Assembly: GCA_903933995.1 (NCBI GenBank)
Contig: CAIZMD010000357.1
Location: 1 to 7,723, forward strand
DNA: 7,723 bases
Origin: an uncultured Bacteroidota bacterium
GTDB lineage: Bacteria > Bacteroidota > Bacteroidia > Chitinophagales > Chitinophagaceae
Direction of reading: 5' to 3'
Part shown: piece by piece, positions 1 through 7,282 of the stretch
How the letters are laid out: each line of letters opens with the position of its first letter
Numbering within the stretch: position 1 is the stretch's first letter
Position numbers and translations under genes: made by a program
The notes under the pieces: model-generated
Database searches by the model: none
What the model was told of the DNA's origin: nothing
Seen by the model: the letters and a program-made list of their open reading frames with translations, nothing else

Positions 1-1
1 A

Positions 2-82
2 TTTAAATCCAAAAACGATCAATTTACAGGAACCTTAAAACTAATACCAGATTCGCTTTTAGTTCGTTTCACAGCTAATTAA
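2..82 (+). CDS. C-terminal end of an unidentified plus-strand protein (5' truncated by window edge)
   Basis: Reading from base 2 gives 26 uninterrupted codons followed by TAA at 80-82. The other two plus frames stop early, and the minus strand here has no usable start continuing the neighbouring operon. The visible tail, ending TGTLKLIPDSLLVRFTAN, alternates polar and hydrophobic residues, as in a beta-strand-rich C-terminus. I do not recognise the family. The stop overlaps that of the convergent gene at 79-1266: the two stop codons share the palindrome TTAA. A frame this short could be open by chance, so confidence is moderate. Confidence 0.5.
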   Translation, partial: FKSKNDQFTGTLKLIPDSLLVRFTAN

Positions 83-1266
83 GGATTGTATTTTGAGTTA
101 TATGCATCATTCAGAATACTAGAAAGTAATGGTTGGTAAATTTCCCAAAAAAACACCCTTCTATCCATCCTATCCCTAGCATTATATAAAAAAGGTTTGA
201 ACAAAGTCATTCCTTTAAAATAGGAAGACTTAATTCCAATAGGATTTTCAGAAAAATCAGTTGACAAATAAAAGAATTGGTAGTCGTCTTTTTGGTGTAA
301 AGTGATAGCCGGGAAACTATTGGGAATATTTGCTTTGGCCAAAATAGCTGCCCCTTTGTTGTTGGTGTTAATTTTAAAACTTGCAGCAGCATGATTGGTG
401 TTTTGATCAAAGTCAATAATATCAAACCAATACGTGTAGGTTATTGATTCCTTTAGATGAAACTTAGAAACCCCTTCTTTATTAGCCACAATTTCAGGAT
501 AGGGGTTTGTTAAATCATTTTCTTCTTCCAAAATAACAATAGTTTTATCCGCATGAACAAAAGCAATTCCACCTTTTTTGAATGGCCAAACTCCTTTATG
601 TTGGGCTCGGTAATCTTTGATTAACCAAGCAGGTAATTCTTTGTTCTTGCTACTATCAAAGCTTTCAAAATACCTACCAATCCAACCGGTCCATTTAATT
701 CCATATAATGATTCAAAACTGCTCCTTATTTGAGGTGAGGTTGGTGGTGCAAGTGCATTGAATTCTACAATCACCAATTTCCCTTTGTCTTTCATGGCAC
801 TTAAAAACTGAAAGTCTTGGGCGCTCATACCCGTTTGTTGCAGAAATGACCCATTTCCCTGATCGGCATTGCCGTGACCATCATTTTTAAAAACCCCATA
901 AGAATTGGTAAAATAACCAAGATCTGCATCCTTACTCAATTGCTCTAATTGATTGGGAGAAAACCGTTCTAGTCCTTTTAGAACAAACTTTTCTTTATCG
1001 GAGACAAAAAAACCATAATAGTCTTTTGTTTGTTGGTATTGCTGCTTATCGGTCTTACTAAATTTCTCCTGACCAAGAACCCAGTTTAGTGAAACATGCT
1101 GTTGACCCTGTTCAGAAAACAAGGACTTATCAACAATAGCCACTACTAATTTCCTATTGGGACTCAGATACCAATATATACTCATCCAGAGTGGTAATAG
1201 AAAAAATAAAACCATTAGGGTTCCAAAGGCATAATGGCTATTGTATTTGAACCCGTTTGTAGACAT
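79..1266 (-). CDS. Membrane-anchored conserved protein of unknown function (395 aa)
   Basis: A short polar N-terminus is followed by one strongly hydrophobic segment at about residues 14-34, so the protein is probably a signal-anchor protein with a large domain outside the cytoplasm. The soluble part is rich in motifs that look conserved: VVAIVDKS at 41-48, DYYGFF at 82-87, ADLGYFTNSYGVF at 114-126, KLVIVEFN at 163-170, PPTSP at 174-178, KWTGWIGRYF at 191-200, YWFDI at 279-283 and FFYLSTDFSENP at 331-342. From memory these resemble uncharacterised proteins in Gram-positive and Bacteroidota genomes, sometimes near polysaccharide genes, but I cannot name the family. The alternation of strands, helices and a Gly/Asn-rich loop (129-139) recalls a class I glutamine amidotransferase-like or beta-galactosidase-trimerisation-like alpha/beta fold. 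No catalytic triad is assigned. It is the last gene of the minus-strand operon, 23 bases after the response regulator. The ATG at 1266 is preferred because it precedes the hydrophobic segment. The gene is real; its function is unknown. Confidence 0.88.
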   Translation of the reverse strand: MSTNGFKYNSHYAFGTLMVLFFLLPLWMSIYWYLSPNRKLVVAIVDKSLFSEQGQQHVSLNWVLGQEKFSKTDKQQYQQTKDYYGFFVSDKEKFVLKGLERFSPNQLEQLSKDADLGYFTNSYGVFKNDGHGNADQGNGSFLQQTGMSAQDFQFLSAMKDKGKLVIVEFNALAPPTSPQIRSSFESLYGIKWTGWIGRYFESFDSSKNKELPAWLIKDYRAQHKGVWPFKKGGIAFVHADKTIVILEEENDLTNPYPEIVANKEGVSKFHLKESITYTYWFDIIDFDQNTNHAAASFKINTNNKGAAILAKANIPNSFPAITLHQKDDYQFFYLSTDFSENPIGIKSSYFKGMTLFKPFLYNARDRMDRRVFFWEIYQPLLSSILNDAYNSKYNP

Positions 1267-1289
1267 GTATCGTTAGTAGATTAAGGGCC

Positions 1290-1655
1290 TTATCTAGGTC
1301 TGCTCAAGAGTCGCTTTACTCTTATAGCTAATTCATTTAAACTAAATGGCTTGGTAATATAATCATCTGCACCTAATCCAAAAGCGTTCATCACTACTGC
1401 TTCTTGCTCCATAGAAGAAAGTATGATAATAGGAATTTTCCAATTCAATTTTTGCCTAACCATACTCACAATTTCCAAACCTGAAGCATAGGGCATCATG
1501 ACATCCGTAATAATCATATCTGGACGGATTCTGAGAATTTCCTTTTGTGTTTCTCTTCCATCAGCAGTGGTAAAGACCTCATATCCCTCTTTTTTTAGTT
1601 TGAGTTCAATAGTCTTAAGCAGCATAGTATCATCTTCTGCAACAAGGATTTTCAT
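1290..1655 (-). CDS. Single-domain CheY-like response regulator
   Basis: The protein is 121 residues, the size of one receiver domain with nothing left for DNA binding or an enzyme domain. The phosphorylation pocket is complete: acidic pair Asp8-Asp9 after strand 1 (ILVAEDD), phospho-acceptor Asp51 in ITDVMMP, the Ser80 switch position in IIILSS, and Lys102 in TKPF. Family knowledge says such proteins accept phosphate from a histidine kinase or an Hpt protein and act by binding a partner. The adjacent upstream gene (1682-2077) encodes an Hpt protein, so phosphate exchange between the two is the natural inference. The downstream unknown membrane protein is a possible co-regulated gene but not a demonstrated target. 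The 26-base gap from the Hpt gene and 23-base gap to the next gene support cotranscription. It cytoplasmically lacks any signal peptide or membrane segment. Confidence 0.95.
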   Translation of the reverse strand: MKILVAEDDTMLLKTIELKLKKEGYEVFTTADGRETQKEILRIRPDMIITDVMMPYASGLEIVSMVRQKLNWKIPIIILSSMEQEAVVMNAFGLGADDYITKPFSLNELAIRVKRLLSRPR

Positions 1656-1681
1656 ATTCTATTATTAAAAACTGTTCAAAT

Positions 1682-2077
1682 TTAATTTTTTTGCGCGTTT
1701 AGTTCCAAGTCAGCTTTTAAAACTGCTATGGCATCAAGCATCTGCTTTTCCAAAACTTGGTACATCTTGATGAAAATAGCCACAAGGCTTTCAACCATTG
1801 TCATATTTTGGTCAATTTCAGCAGCTGATTCCAGCAAGAGTAATACCTCAACCATTTTTTGAGCCTTTAACATGGCAACGGCTCCTTTCATTTTGTGCGC
1901 TTTCTTATATATTTCATGAAAATTCTTTTGCGCAACAAATTCTTGTAATTCCTTAAGGTCTTTGGGCGTGCTTGACAAAAAGAAATTCATAATGATCAAC
2001 AAGCTTTGGTTGTCACCAAGTTCCTCTAACAATGCGGTATTGAACATGATTTCTTCTTCCATGAAACTACTGGTCAT
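1682..2077 (-). CDS. Hpt-domain histidine phosphotransfer protein
   Basis: This is a small, all-helical, stand-alone protein of 131 residues. The diagnostic Hpt motif AHKMKGAVAML (60-70) places the phospho-acceptor at His61, with the usual Lys and Gly at +3 and +4. Hpt proteins carry phosphate between a hybrid kinase receiver and a second response regulator. The likely receiver partner is encoded 26 bases downstream, and no kinase is visible in the window. The start is uncertain. ATG at 2077 gives the longest form, but Met6 and Met11 are also in frame, and Met11 follows a purine-rich GAAGAAGAA that could act as a ribosome binding site. A start at Met11 would give MFNTALLEEL, closer to where Hpt domains usually begin. 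It lies 59 bases after the GH16 gene in the same operon. Confidence 0.93.
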   Translation of the reverse strand: MTSSFMEEEIMFNTALLEELGDNQSLLIIMNFFLSSTPKDLKELQEFVAQKNFHEIYKKAHKMKGAVAMLKAQKMVEVLLLLESAAEIDQNMTMVESLVAIFIKMYQVLEKQMLDAIAVLKADLELNAQKN

Positions 2078-2136
2078 TTGAATTAAAGTTAGTTAAAATT
2101 TACTGTTATCCTTGTCATGGGAATTTGACAATGGCA

Positions 2137-3000
2137 CTAGTTCTTAGACGCATACACTTTAACCCAATCAATATACATGGTACCAGTTTGAATTTTACTG
2201 ATATCCAAAGTTGGATAAAACCCGCCTCCAACAGCCAAATTCAATACCAATTTTTCCCGTTTTTCAAACAGAGAAGCAATATGAGGTTCATTTTTCTTAG
2301 TATCTACCAATTTACCGTCAAAATAGGATATCAAAGCGTCTTTGGACCATTCCATCTCATATACATGATAACAATTGGTCAGGTTAATAGGTAGTCCAAT
2401 GATGGATGTATGATCTTCAGAAACTGCATCATCCAATTTTGCTTCATAAAAATTGGTCAAATATTTTTGGGGTTCTGCCCCCCTTGCTTCTATAAAATCT
2501 ATTTCACCTTGACTGGGATAAGGCGTTCCATAGGCCCAAAAAGCTGGCCACATCCCATAACCCAATGGCAATTTAATTCTGGCCAAGATTCGCAGTTTGG
2601 GATATTTATCATTGATAGAAAACAATTGTTTGCTTTCAATTCTACCAGAACTATATTCAAAATTTGCTTTTGTCTTTTTGTTCGGAAATTTAAACCCAAC
2701 TAATTGCTCTTTTTTTGCTTCAATGGCAAGAATCCCATCATGAATCACCAAATTAGAAGGTTGATATAATTGTAATTCATGATTATATGCACCGCTTTTC
2801 CAAATATGCCAATTTGATAAGTTTTGATCAAATTGATCTTCAAAGATTTTTTTCCACCCATTTGTCAATAAGCCCGTTTCATCATGTTGGTATTCGCAAT
2901 CCATAATAGACGCTTTTTTAATCACTGACTCACTGTCCTTTACCATTACCAATGAAATAAAACAAGCTAGAAATAAATATTTTAGAGAATCATATGCCAT
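2137..3000 (-). CDS. Glycoside hydrolase family 16 protein (beta-glucanase/laminarinase-like), exported
   Basis: The protein (287 aa) contains one full GH16 domain from about residue 50 to the end. The catalytic signature GEIDFIE (165-171) has the ExDxxE pattern, with Glu166 as expected nucleophile, Asp168 as helper and Glu171 as acid/base. Other family landmarks are NHELQLY (73-79), SSGRIESK (117-124), MWPAFWAYG (150-158), the EMEWS strand (215-219) and the closing IDWVKVY (277-283). GH16 enzymes cut or transfer beta-1,3 or mixed beta-1,3/1,4 glucans and galactans; the substrate cannot be fixed here, though the motifs look laminarinase-like. The N-terminus has one lysine and a hydrophobic run (8-20), so export is likely, but no convincing lipobox or cleavage site is clear. 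An in-frame TAA at 3016-3018 makes 3000 the farthest ATG. It is the first gene of the operon with the Hpt, receiver and unknown membrane protein, which fits glucan processing under signalling control. Confidence 0.93.
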   Translation of the reverse strand: MAYDSLKYLFLACFISLVMVKDSESVIKKASIMDCEYQHDETGLLTNGWKKIFEDQFDQNLSNWHIWKSGAYNHELQLYQPSNLVIHDGILAIEAKKEQLVGFKFPNKKTKANFEYSSGRIESKQLFSINDKYPKLRILARIKLPLGYGMWPAFWAYGTPYPSQGEIDFIEARGAEPQKYLTNFYEAKLDDAVSEDHTSIIGLPINLTNCYHVYEMEWSKDALISYFDGKLVDTKKNEPHIASLFEKREKLVLNLAVGGGFYPTLDISKIQTGTMYIDWVKVYASKN

Positions 3001-3025
3001 TATAGGTTTTGAATATTAGCTAATA

Positions 3026-3057
3026 CAAATTTAACCCCCATTATGCAATGCTATAAA
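3026..3057 (-). promoter_or_regulatory. Candidate Bacteroidota-type promoter for the GH16-led operon
   Basis: On the minus strand, TAAATTTG (bases 3033 to 3026) matches the Bacteroidota primary sigma factor -7 consensus TAnnTTTG exactly. A weaker -33-like TTTA lies at 3057 to 3054, with a 20-base spacer. The -7 box is about 25 bases before the GH16 start codon, predicting a leader of roughly 20 bases. The -33 match is poor, and an 8-base match can occur by chance in AT-rich DNA. Confidence 0.45.
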
Positions 3058-3121
3058 CATGATGTTGCTCATTTTTTTATTAAATAGACCTAAATAGCTT
3101 GCATACCGGATTAACTGTTTG

Positions 3122-3135
3122 GTAACTATAGTTAC
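3122..3135. promoter_or_regulatory. Perfect 14-base palindrome, candidate operator
   Basis: GTAACTATAGTTAC is its own reverse complement. Allowing one mismatched pair (3121/3136), the symmetry extends to 3118-3139. It sits in the divergent intergenic region, 50 bases before the reductase-rhodanese start and about 65 bases beyond the putative -33 element of the opposite operon. This position suits an operator for the plus-strand gene. No regulator gene is in the window, so the binding protein is unknown. A sulfur- or thiol-responsive repressor would be a plausible guess given the target gene. Confidence 0.4.
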
Positions 3136-3185
3136 AAAAGGGGGAATTAGATCTGCTTTCCTTTGTGCTATTAAAATAAGAAGCA

Positions 3186-4847
3186 ATGAAATATATTGTA
3201 ATTGGTGCAGTAGCCGGTGGTGCAAGCGCCGCGGCAAGATTGAGAAGACTTGATGAACAAGCTGAGATTGTTATGTTTGAAAAGGGTGAATATGTATCCT
3301 ATGCTAATTGTGGACTACCTTATTATATAGGAGAAGTCATTCAAGAAAGAAATAAATTATTTGTACAAACAGCTTCTTCTTTCAAATCTAGATTCAATAT
3401 AGATGTTCGTATTTCTACAGAAGTTATTGCAATAGATCCTATACAAAAAATGGTTTCTGCTAAAAACTTATTGACTGGCGAGGAATACCAAGAATCTTAT
3501 GACAAATTGGTATTATCTCCCGGAGCAGAACCTATTAGACCACCTTTAAATGGGATTAACCTACCTGGCATTTATACCCTAAGAAATGTAGCGGATACTG
3601 ATTATATTAAATCATTTGTACAGAAGCATAAAACCAGCAAAGTGGTAGTCATTGGTGCAGGTTTCATTGGCCTAGAAATGGCAGAAAACTTGCATGATCT
3701 AGGTATGAAAGTGAGCATTATTGAAATGGGGAATCAAATTTTAGCCCCAGTAGACTATCCTATTGCAGCACTGGTACAACAACATATACGTTCAAAAGGA
3801 GTAGACCTAAGACTATCCACAGCAGTAACTGGATTTGAAGCTTTAGAAAAAGGGGTCAAAGTCTTATTCAAAGACGGAACATGCATTGATGCAGAAATGG
3901 TATTACTTTCTATTGGAGTAAGACCTGATACTAAATTAGCCAGCATGGCTGGTCTAAACTTGGGTGCTGCAAAAGGCATTTGGGTAAATGAGTTTTTACA
4001 GACTTCAAACCCAGATATTTATGCCGTTGGCGATGCTATAGAATTTGCCAATCCCATCACTGGTCAATCAATGAATACATATTTGGCTGGTCCTGCCAAT
4101 AAACAAGGTAGAATTGCAGCCAATAATATAGTCCTTGGAAATAAAAGCCAATACCATGGTGCCATCAATACCGCCATTGTAAAGGTATTTGACATGACAG
4201 TGGCTACAGCTGGAACTGCATCCAAACACCTGAAAAATGCAGGTATTAAACATATTGTTTCTACCAATCATAGTGGCTCACACGCAGGTTATTACCCAGG
4301 GGCCAAACAGATGGCTATTCAAATTGCTTTTTCTCCAGAAGACGGCAAAATATATAGTGCCCAAATTGCAGGTCAAGAAGGGGTTGACAAAAGAATTGAT
4401 ATTCTTTCTTCACTGATTCAAAGAGGTAGCAATATTGCCGAGTTAGTTGAATTTGAACACGCTTACGCACCACCCTATTCCTCTGCAAAAGACCCTGTAA
4501 ATATGGCTGGTTTTGTTGCTGAAAATATTCTCTTAGATAGACTACGTGTTTTTTATTGGGATCAAGTTTCACAATTACCAGAAACAGCATTTTTACTAGA
4601 TGTAAGAACTAATGCCGAATTTGAAGCAGGTCACATACCAAATGCTGTTAACATACCTGTTGATGAAATTCGAGATCGCATGCAGGAAATACCAACCAAC
4701 AGACCCGTCTATATATACTGTGAAGCAGGTCTTAGAGGATATTTGGCTCAACGCATACTTAGACAAACTGGTTATGAAACCGTGGCCAATTTGTCTGGAG
4801 GATATGTTAGTTGGAAAGCGGCAAATCAAGAAATGCAATTGCTTTGA
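3186..4847 (+). CDS. CoA-disulfide/persulfide reductase-type FAD oxidoreductase with C-terminal rhodanese domain
   Basis: The protein (553 aa) starts with the FAD-binding strand and glycine loop VIGAVAGGASAAARLRR (5-21). The single redox cysteine typical of CoA-disulfide reductases is Cys42 in SYANCGLPYYIG. The NAD(P)H-binding loop is VVIGAGFIGLEMAEN (154-168), followed by the second FAD motif IYAVGDA (278-284) and the dimerisation domain (about 325-445), which includes HAYAPPYSSAKDP with Tyr427 and Tyr431. A rhodanese domain (about 455-553) has active-site Cys512 in YCEAGLRGY and ends with NLSGGYVSW. Relatives with this architecture reduce CoA disulfide, CoA persulfide or polysulfide using NAD(P)H in the cytoplasm, with the rhodanese delivering sulfane sulfur. 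The length is normal for the two-domain form; TusA and DsrE extensions of larger relatives are absent. The start follows the purine-rich AAGAAG. It probably shares a transcript with the dehydrogenase 52 bases downstream. Exact substrate unproven. Confidence 0.93.
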   Translation: MKYIVIGAVAGGASAAARLRRLDEQAEIVMFEKGEYVSYANCGLPYYIGEVIQERNKLFVQTASSFKSRFNIDVRISTEVIAIDPIQKMVSAKNLLTGEEYQESYDKLVLSPGAEPIRPPLNGINLPGIYTLRNVADTDYIKSFVQKHKTSKVVVIGAGFIGLEMAENLHDLGMKVSIIEMGNQILAPVDYPIAALVQQHIRSKGVDLRLSTAVTGFEALEKGVKVLFKDGTCIDAEMVLLSIGVRPDTKLASMAGLNLGAAKGIWVNEFLQTSNPDIYAVGDAIEFANPITGQSMNTYLAGPANKQGRIAANNIVLGNKSQYHGAINTAIVKVFDMTVATAGTASKHLKNAGIKHIVSTNHSGSHAGYYPGAKQMAIQIAFSPEDGKIYSAQIAGQEGVDKRIDILSSLIQRGSNIAELVEFEHAYAPPYSSAKDPVNMAGFVAENILLDRLRVFYWDQVSQLPETAFLLDVRTNAEFEAGHIPNAVNIPVDEIRDRMQEIPTNRPVYIYCEAGLRGYLAQRILRQTGYETVANLSGGYVSWKAANQEMQLL

Positions 4848-4899
4848 TGAAACTGCTAAATTGATGTTGTAATTTGTAACTCATTATATTTTACACATC

Positions 4900-5769
4900 A
4901 TGGAAAACACAATCAAGATTGGTTGGATAGGACTTGGCAATATGGGCATACCCATGGCTACTAATTTATTGAAAGCAGGGTATACATTAACCATATATAA
5001 CCGAAGCAGAGATAAAGAAAAATCTTTAATAGATGCTGGAGCAATCTCCGCCCAAAACCCTGCATCAGTATTAGCAGCTTCAGATATCGTTTTCACGATG
5101 CTGTCAAATGATGCAGCAGTTAAATCAGTATTTGAAGGCCCAGACGGATTATTTTCTTCAGACCTAACCAATCAACAGGGAAAGTTGTTGATAGATATGA
5201 GTACGGTTGCACCGGAAACTTCTAGATATCTTGCTTCCACCATAGAAAAAAAAGGGTTAGAATTTTTAGAAGCCCCAGTTTCTGGTAGCGTTAAACCAGC
5301 GCAGGATGGAACTTTGTTGATTTTGGTTGGGGGTAAATCTGAAAACCATGAGAAGGCAAGACCCCTATTTGAGGTGCTTGGCAAAATGTCAATTTATTTA
5401 GGTGGTCCGGGGTATGGAAGTAGTGCAAAATTGGCCAACAATTATTTATTGGGCTTACATATACAAGGTTTAGCAGAAGCTATTTTGTTTGCTCAGCAAA
5501 ACGGCATTAGTCCTGAAAACATGTTAACCATAATTAATGAAGGAGCACTGGGCAATGGACTTAGTAAACTCAAGACCAATTCCATTTTACAATCAGAATT
5601 TCCTGCCGCATTTGCATTAAAGCACTTGGTCAAAGACCTTGGACTAGCCAAAGATGCAGGCTTGAATAGTGCATTATCAACTCCCCTTTTAAATAGTTTT
5701 CACAAAGCAATTAAAGAAGGACTTGGGGAAGAAGATATCATGGCCATTATCAAATCTCTCAAAAATTAA
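4900..5769 (+). CDS. NAD(P)-dependent beta-hydroxyacid dehydrogenase (3-hydroxyisobutyrate dehydrogenase family)
   Basis: The protein has 289 residues, standard for the family. It has an N-terminal Rossmann domain with GWIGLGNMGIPMATNL (8-23) and a cofactor-selecting stretch YNRSRDK (33-39), whose arginine suggests a preference for NADP(H). The substrate-binding motif is APVSGS (125-130). The catalytic lysine is Lys177 in SSAKLANN, and the conserved KDLGLA is at 245-250. Family members oxidise or reduce 3-hydroxyisobutyrate, tartronate semialdehyde, 4-hydroxybutyrate/succinic semialdehyde or glyoxylate. The NADP-type loop and overall sequence lean towards a glyoxylate/succinic semialdehyde reductase, but motifs alone do not decide this. 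It follows the reductase-rhodanese gene by 52 bases with no intervening terminator, so cotranscription is likely, although a functional link is not evident. The strong inverted repeat right after the stop ends the unit. Confidence 0.93.
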   Translation: MENTIKIGWIGLGNMGIPMATNLLKAGYTLTIYNRSRDKEKSLIDAGAISAQNPASVLAASDIVFTMLSNDAAVKSVFEGPDGLFSSDLTNQQGKLLIDMSTVAPETSRYLASTIEKKGLEFLEAPVSGSVKPAQDGTLLILVGGKSENHEKARPLFEVLGKMSIYLGGPGYGSSAKLANNYLLGLHIQGLAEAILFAQQNGISPENMLTIINEGALGNGLSKLKTNSILQSEFPAAFALKHLVKDLGLAKDAGLNSALSTPLLNSFHKAIKEGLGEEDIMAIIKSLKN

Positions 5770-5770
5770 T

Positions 5771-5800
5771 TAAGAAGGCCCTCCATGGAGGGCCTTCTTA
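5771..5800. terminator. Bidirectional intrinsic terminator (perfect 30-base inverted repeat)
   Basis: The sequence is a perfect palindrome that folds as a 13-bp stem with a CATG loop and a G/C-rich core (GGCCCTC paired with GAGGGCC). It begins just after the dehydrogenase stop (5769) and lies 30 bases beyond the ccoG stop (5831), between converging genes. Reading leftwards, the stem is followed by a T-rich tract (ATTAATTTTT). Reading rightwards, the tail TTATCCTATT is weaker. It should terminate both units. Confidence 0.85.
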
Positions 5801-5830
5801 TTATCCTATTCATCAAAAAATAACGCTGAT

Positions 5831-7270
5831 TTATAGTCCAACTGGACCAAGAAAATTGGTTTCACTCTCACTTATCTTGGTATCACCCTGATAAAAACCA
5901 AGCTTAATGGTAGTCTTTCTTTCCTTAACAGCTGATTTAGGTAGCACTACAAAAAAGCTTCCAGAACCCTGTCCCTCTTTGGCTACTTCAATATAAGATT
6001 TACCAATGGTTTCAATAACACCACCCTGACCTTCTAACTTTATTGTTAATGGAATAGGGTGCATGGTTTTATTAACCACTTTAATATTGTACAAATTAGA
6101 GATACTGTCTTCTCCACGCATTTGGAACAATTGTCCAGGGGTACGCATGACGGTTGGATCTACGTCTTTTCTAGTGGCCAACATAATACCTAAAACAGTT
6201 AATACTATGGCACAGAGACCAGTATATAATTTCATCCTTGTAGTATACTTAAGCGGAACACTGTTTGCAATACTATTCTCTGATGCATACCTGATCAAAC
6301 CCTTTGGCTTTCCTATTTTTTCCATCACGTGGTCACAGGCGTCAATACAAGCAGTACAACCTACGCATTCCATTTGTAGACCGTTTCTTATGTCAATACC
6401 AGTTGGACAAACTTTAACGCATTGGTGACAGTCAATACAATCACCTTGTGAAAGCATTGCTTCAGTTTGTTTCTTTGCAGCACCACGAGGCTCCCCTCTT
6501 ACATAATCATAAGCCACAATCATGCTATTCTTGTCAAGCAACACGCTCTGTAACCTACCATAAGGACAAACTACAATACAAGCCTGTTCTCTAAAGAAAC
6601 TATAAACAGCAAAGAATACGGCACTGAATACTAGAATGGCACTAAATCCAACTATATGCTGACTTACAGGTTCAGTAATAATTTTCTCTAGTTCACGCAT
6701 GCCTATAATATAGGCTAGAAAAAAATTAGCAATCACAAAGGATAATAAGTAAAAAGCTATTTGCTTTAAGCTCACCTTAAAGATCTTTTTACCTGTCCAG
6801 GGTGCTGATTTCAATTGTCTTTGTGCTGGGGCATCTCCAAGTATCAGATATTCCACTTTACGGAACATCATTTCCATGAAATTTGTTTGGGGGCAAGCCC
6901 ATCCACAAAACAATCGCCCAAAAGCTGCCGTAAACAAAATGATAAAAAAAACAAAAGTGACCATGGTCAATCCCAATATGAAAAAGTCCTGTGGCCAAAA
7001 TACTTTACCAAAGAAAATAAACTTGGCTTGAGGTATATTAACCAGGAAAAAGGGTCTGTCATTAACATAGACAAATGGCAATCCAAAAAACACAATAAAG
7101 TAGAGATAACTCAACCAACTGCGAATATTATAGAACTTGCTTCCTTTTGGCGGCTTATACGCAAAAATCCATTTCCGTTTTCCAGATTCATCAATGGTAC
7201 CAATTCTGTCACGGAAAGACTCACCTTCTGTAAGTGGCTCATTTACGTGTTCGCGGTTGTCAAAAATCAT
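5831..7270 (-). CDS. ccoG: Cytochrome c oxidase accessory protein CcoG (FixG/RdxA family), polyferredoxin membrane protein
   Basis: The full-length 479-residue protein starts with the family's soluble lead-in (FRDRIGTIDESGKRKWI, 19-35). Hydrophobic membrane segments follow at about 52-70, 92-117, 170-190, 207-226 and 348-366. Cysteine motifs associated with the membrane domain are FCGWACPQT (121-129) and CIVVCPYGRLQ (231-241). Two classical 4Fe-4S motifs follow: Cys278/281/284/288 (CIDCHQCVKVCP) and Cys302/305/308/312 (CVGCTACIDAC). The C-terminal part (about 375-479) is the Ig-like FixG domain. CcoG is known to be required for cbb3-type cytochrome oxidase assembly and has been linked to Cu(II) to Cu(I) reduction for the catalytic subunit. 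It lies 12 bases after the DsrE-family gene and is the last gene of its unit; ccoH, often the next gene, is absent. Other cco genes, if nearby, would be right of the window. The start fits family N-termini. Confidence 0.97.
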   Translation of the reverse strand: MIFDNREHVNEPLTEGESFRDRIGTIDESGKRKWIFAYKPPKGSKFYNIRSWLSYLYFIVFFGLPFVYVNDRPFFLVNIPQAKFIFFGKVFWPQDFFILGLTMVTFVFFIILFTAAFGRLFCGWACPQTNFMEMMFRKVEYLILGDAPAQRQLKSAPWTGKKIFKVSLKQIAFYLLSFVIANFFLAYIIGMRELEKIITEPVSQHIVGFSAILVFSAVFFAVYSFFREQACIVVCPYGRLQSVLLDKNSMIVAYDYVRGEPRGAAKKQTEAMLSQGDCIDCHQCVKVCPTGIDIRNGLQMECVGCTACIDACDHVMEKIGKPKGLIRYASENSIANSVPLKYTTRMKLYTGLCAIVLTVLGIMLATRKDVDPTVMRTPGQLFQMRGEDSISNLYNIKVVNKTMHPIPLTIKLEGQGGVIETIGKSYIEVAKEGQGSGSFFVVLPKSAVKERKTTIKLGFYQGDTKISESETNFLGPVGL

Positions 7271-7282
7271 ACTATTGAATTG

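Noticed and set aside
2410..2703. Open frame of 97 codons on the plus strand inside the GH16 gene
   Set aside because: It covers the antisense of the catalytic motif region; aromatic- and cysteine-rich translation typical of an antisense artefact.
2962..3000. Possible lipoprotein signal (LFLAC) at the start of the GH16 protein
   Set aside because: The cysteine is residue 13, leaving too short a hydrophobic core before it, and the hydrophobic run continues past it to residue 20. An ordinary signal peptide or anchor is more likely.
4315..4590. Open frame of 91 codons on the minus strand inside the reductase gene
   Set aside because: It lies antisense to the conserved dimerisation and rhodanese region; the translation is low-complexity and matches nothing I recognise.
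4868..4878. TAATTTG-like element as a separate promoter for the dehydrogenase gene
   Set aside because: The spacing does not match TAnnTTTG (one base short), there is no clear -33 partner, and the gap is too short to argue against cotranscription with the gene upstream.
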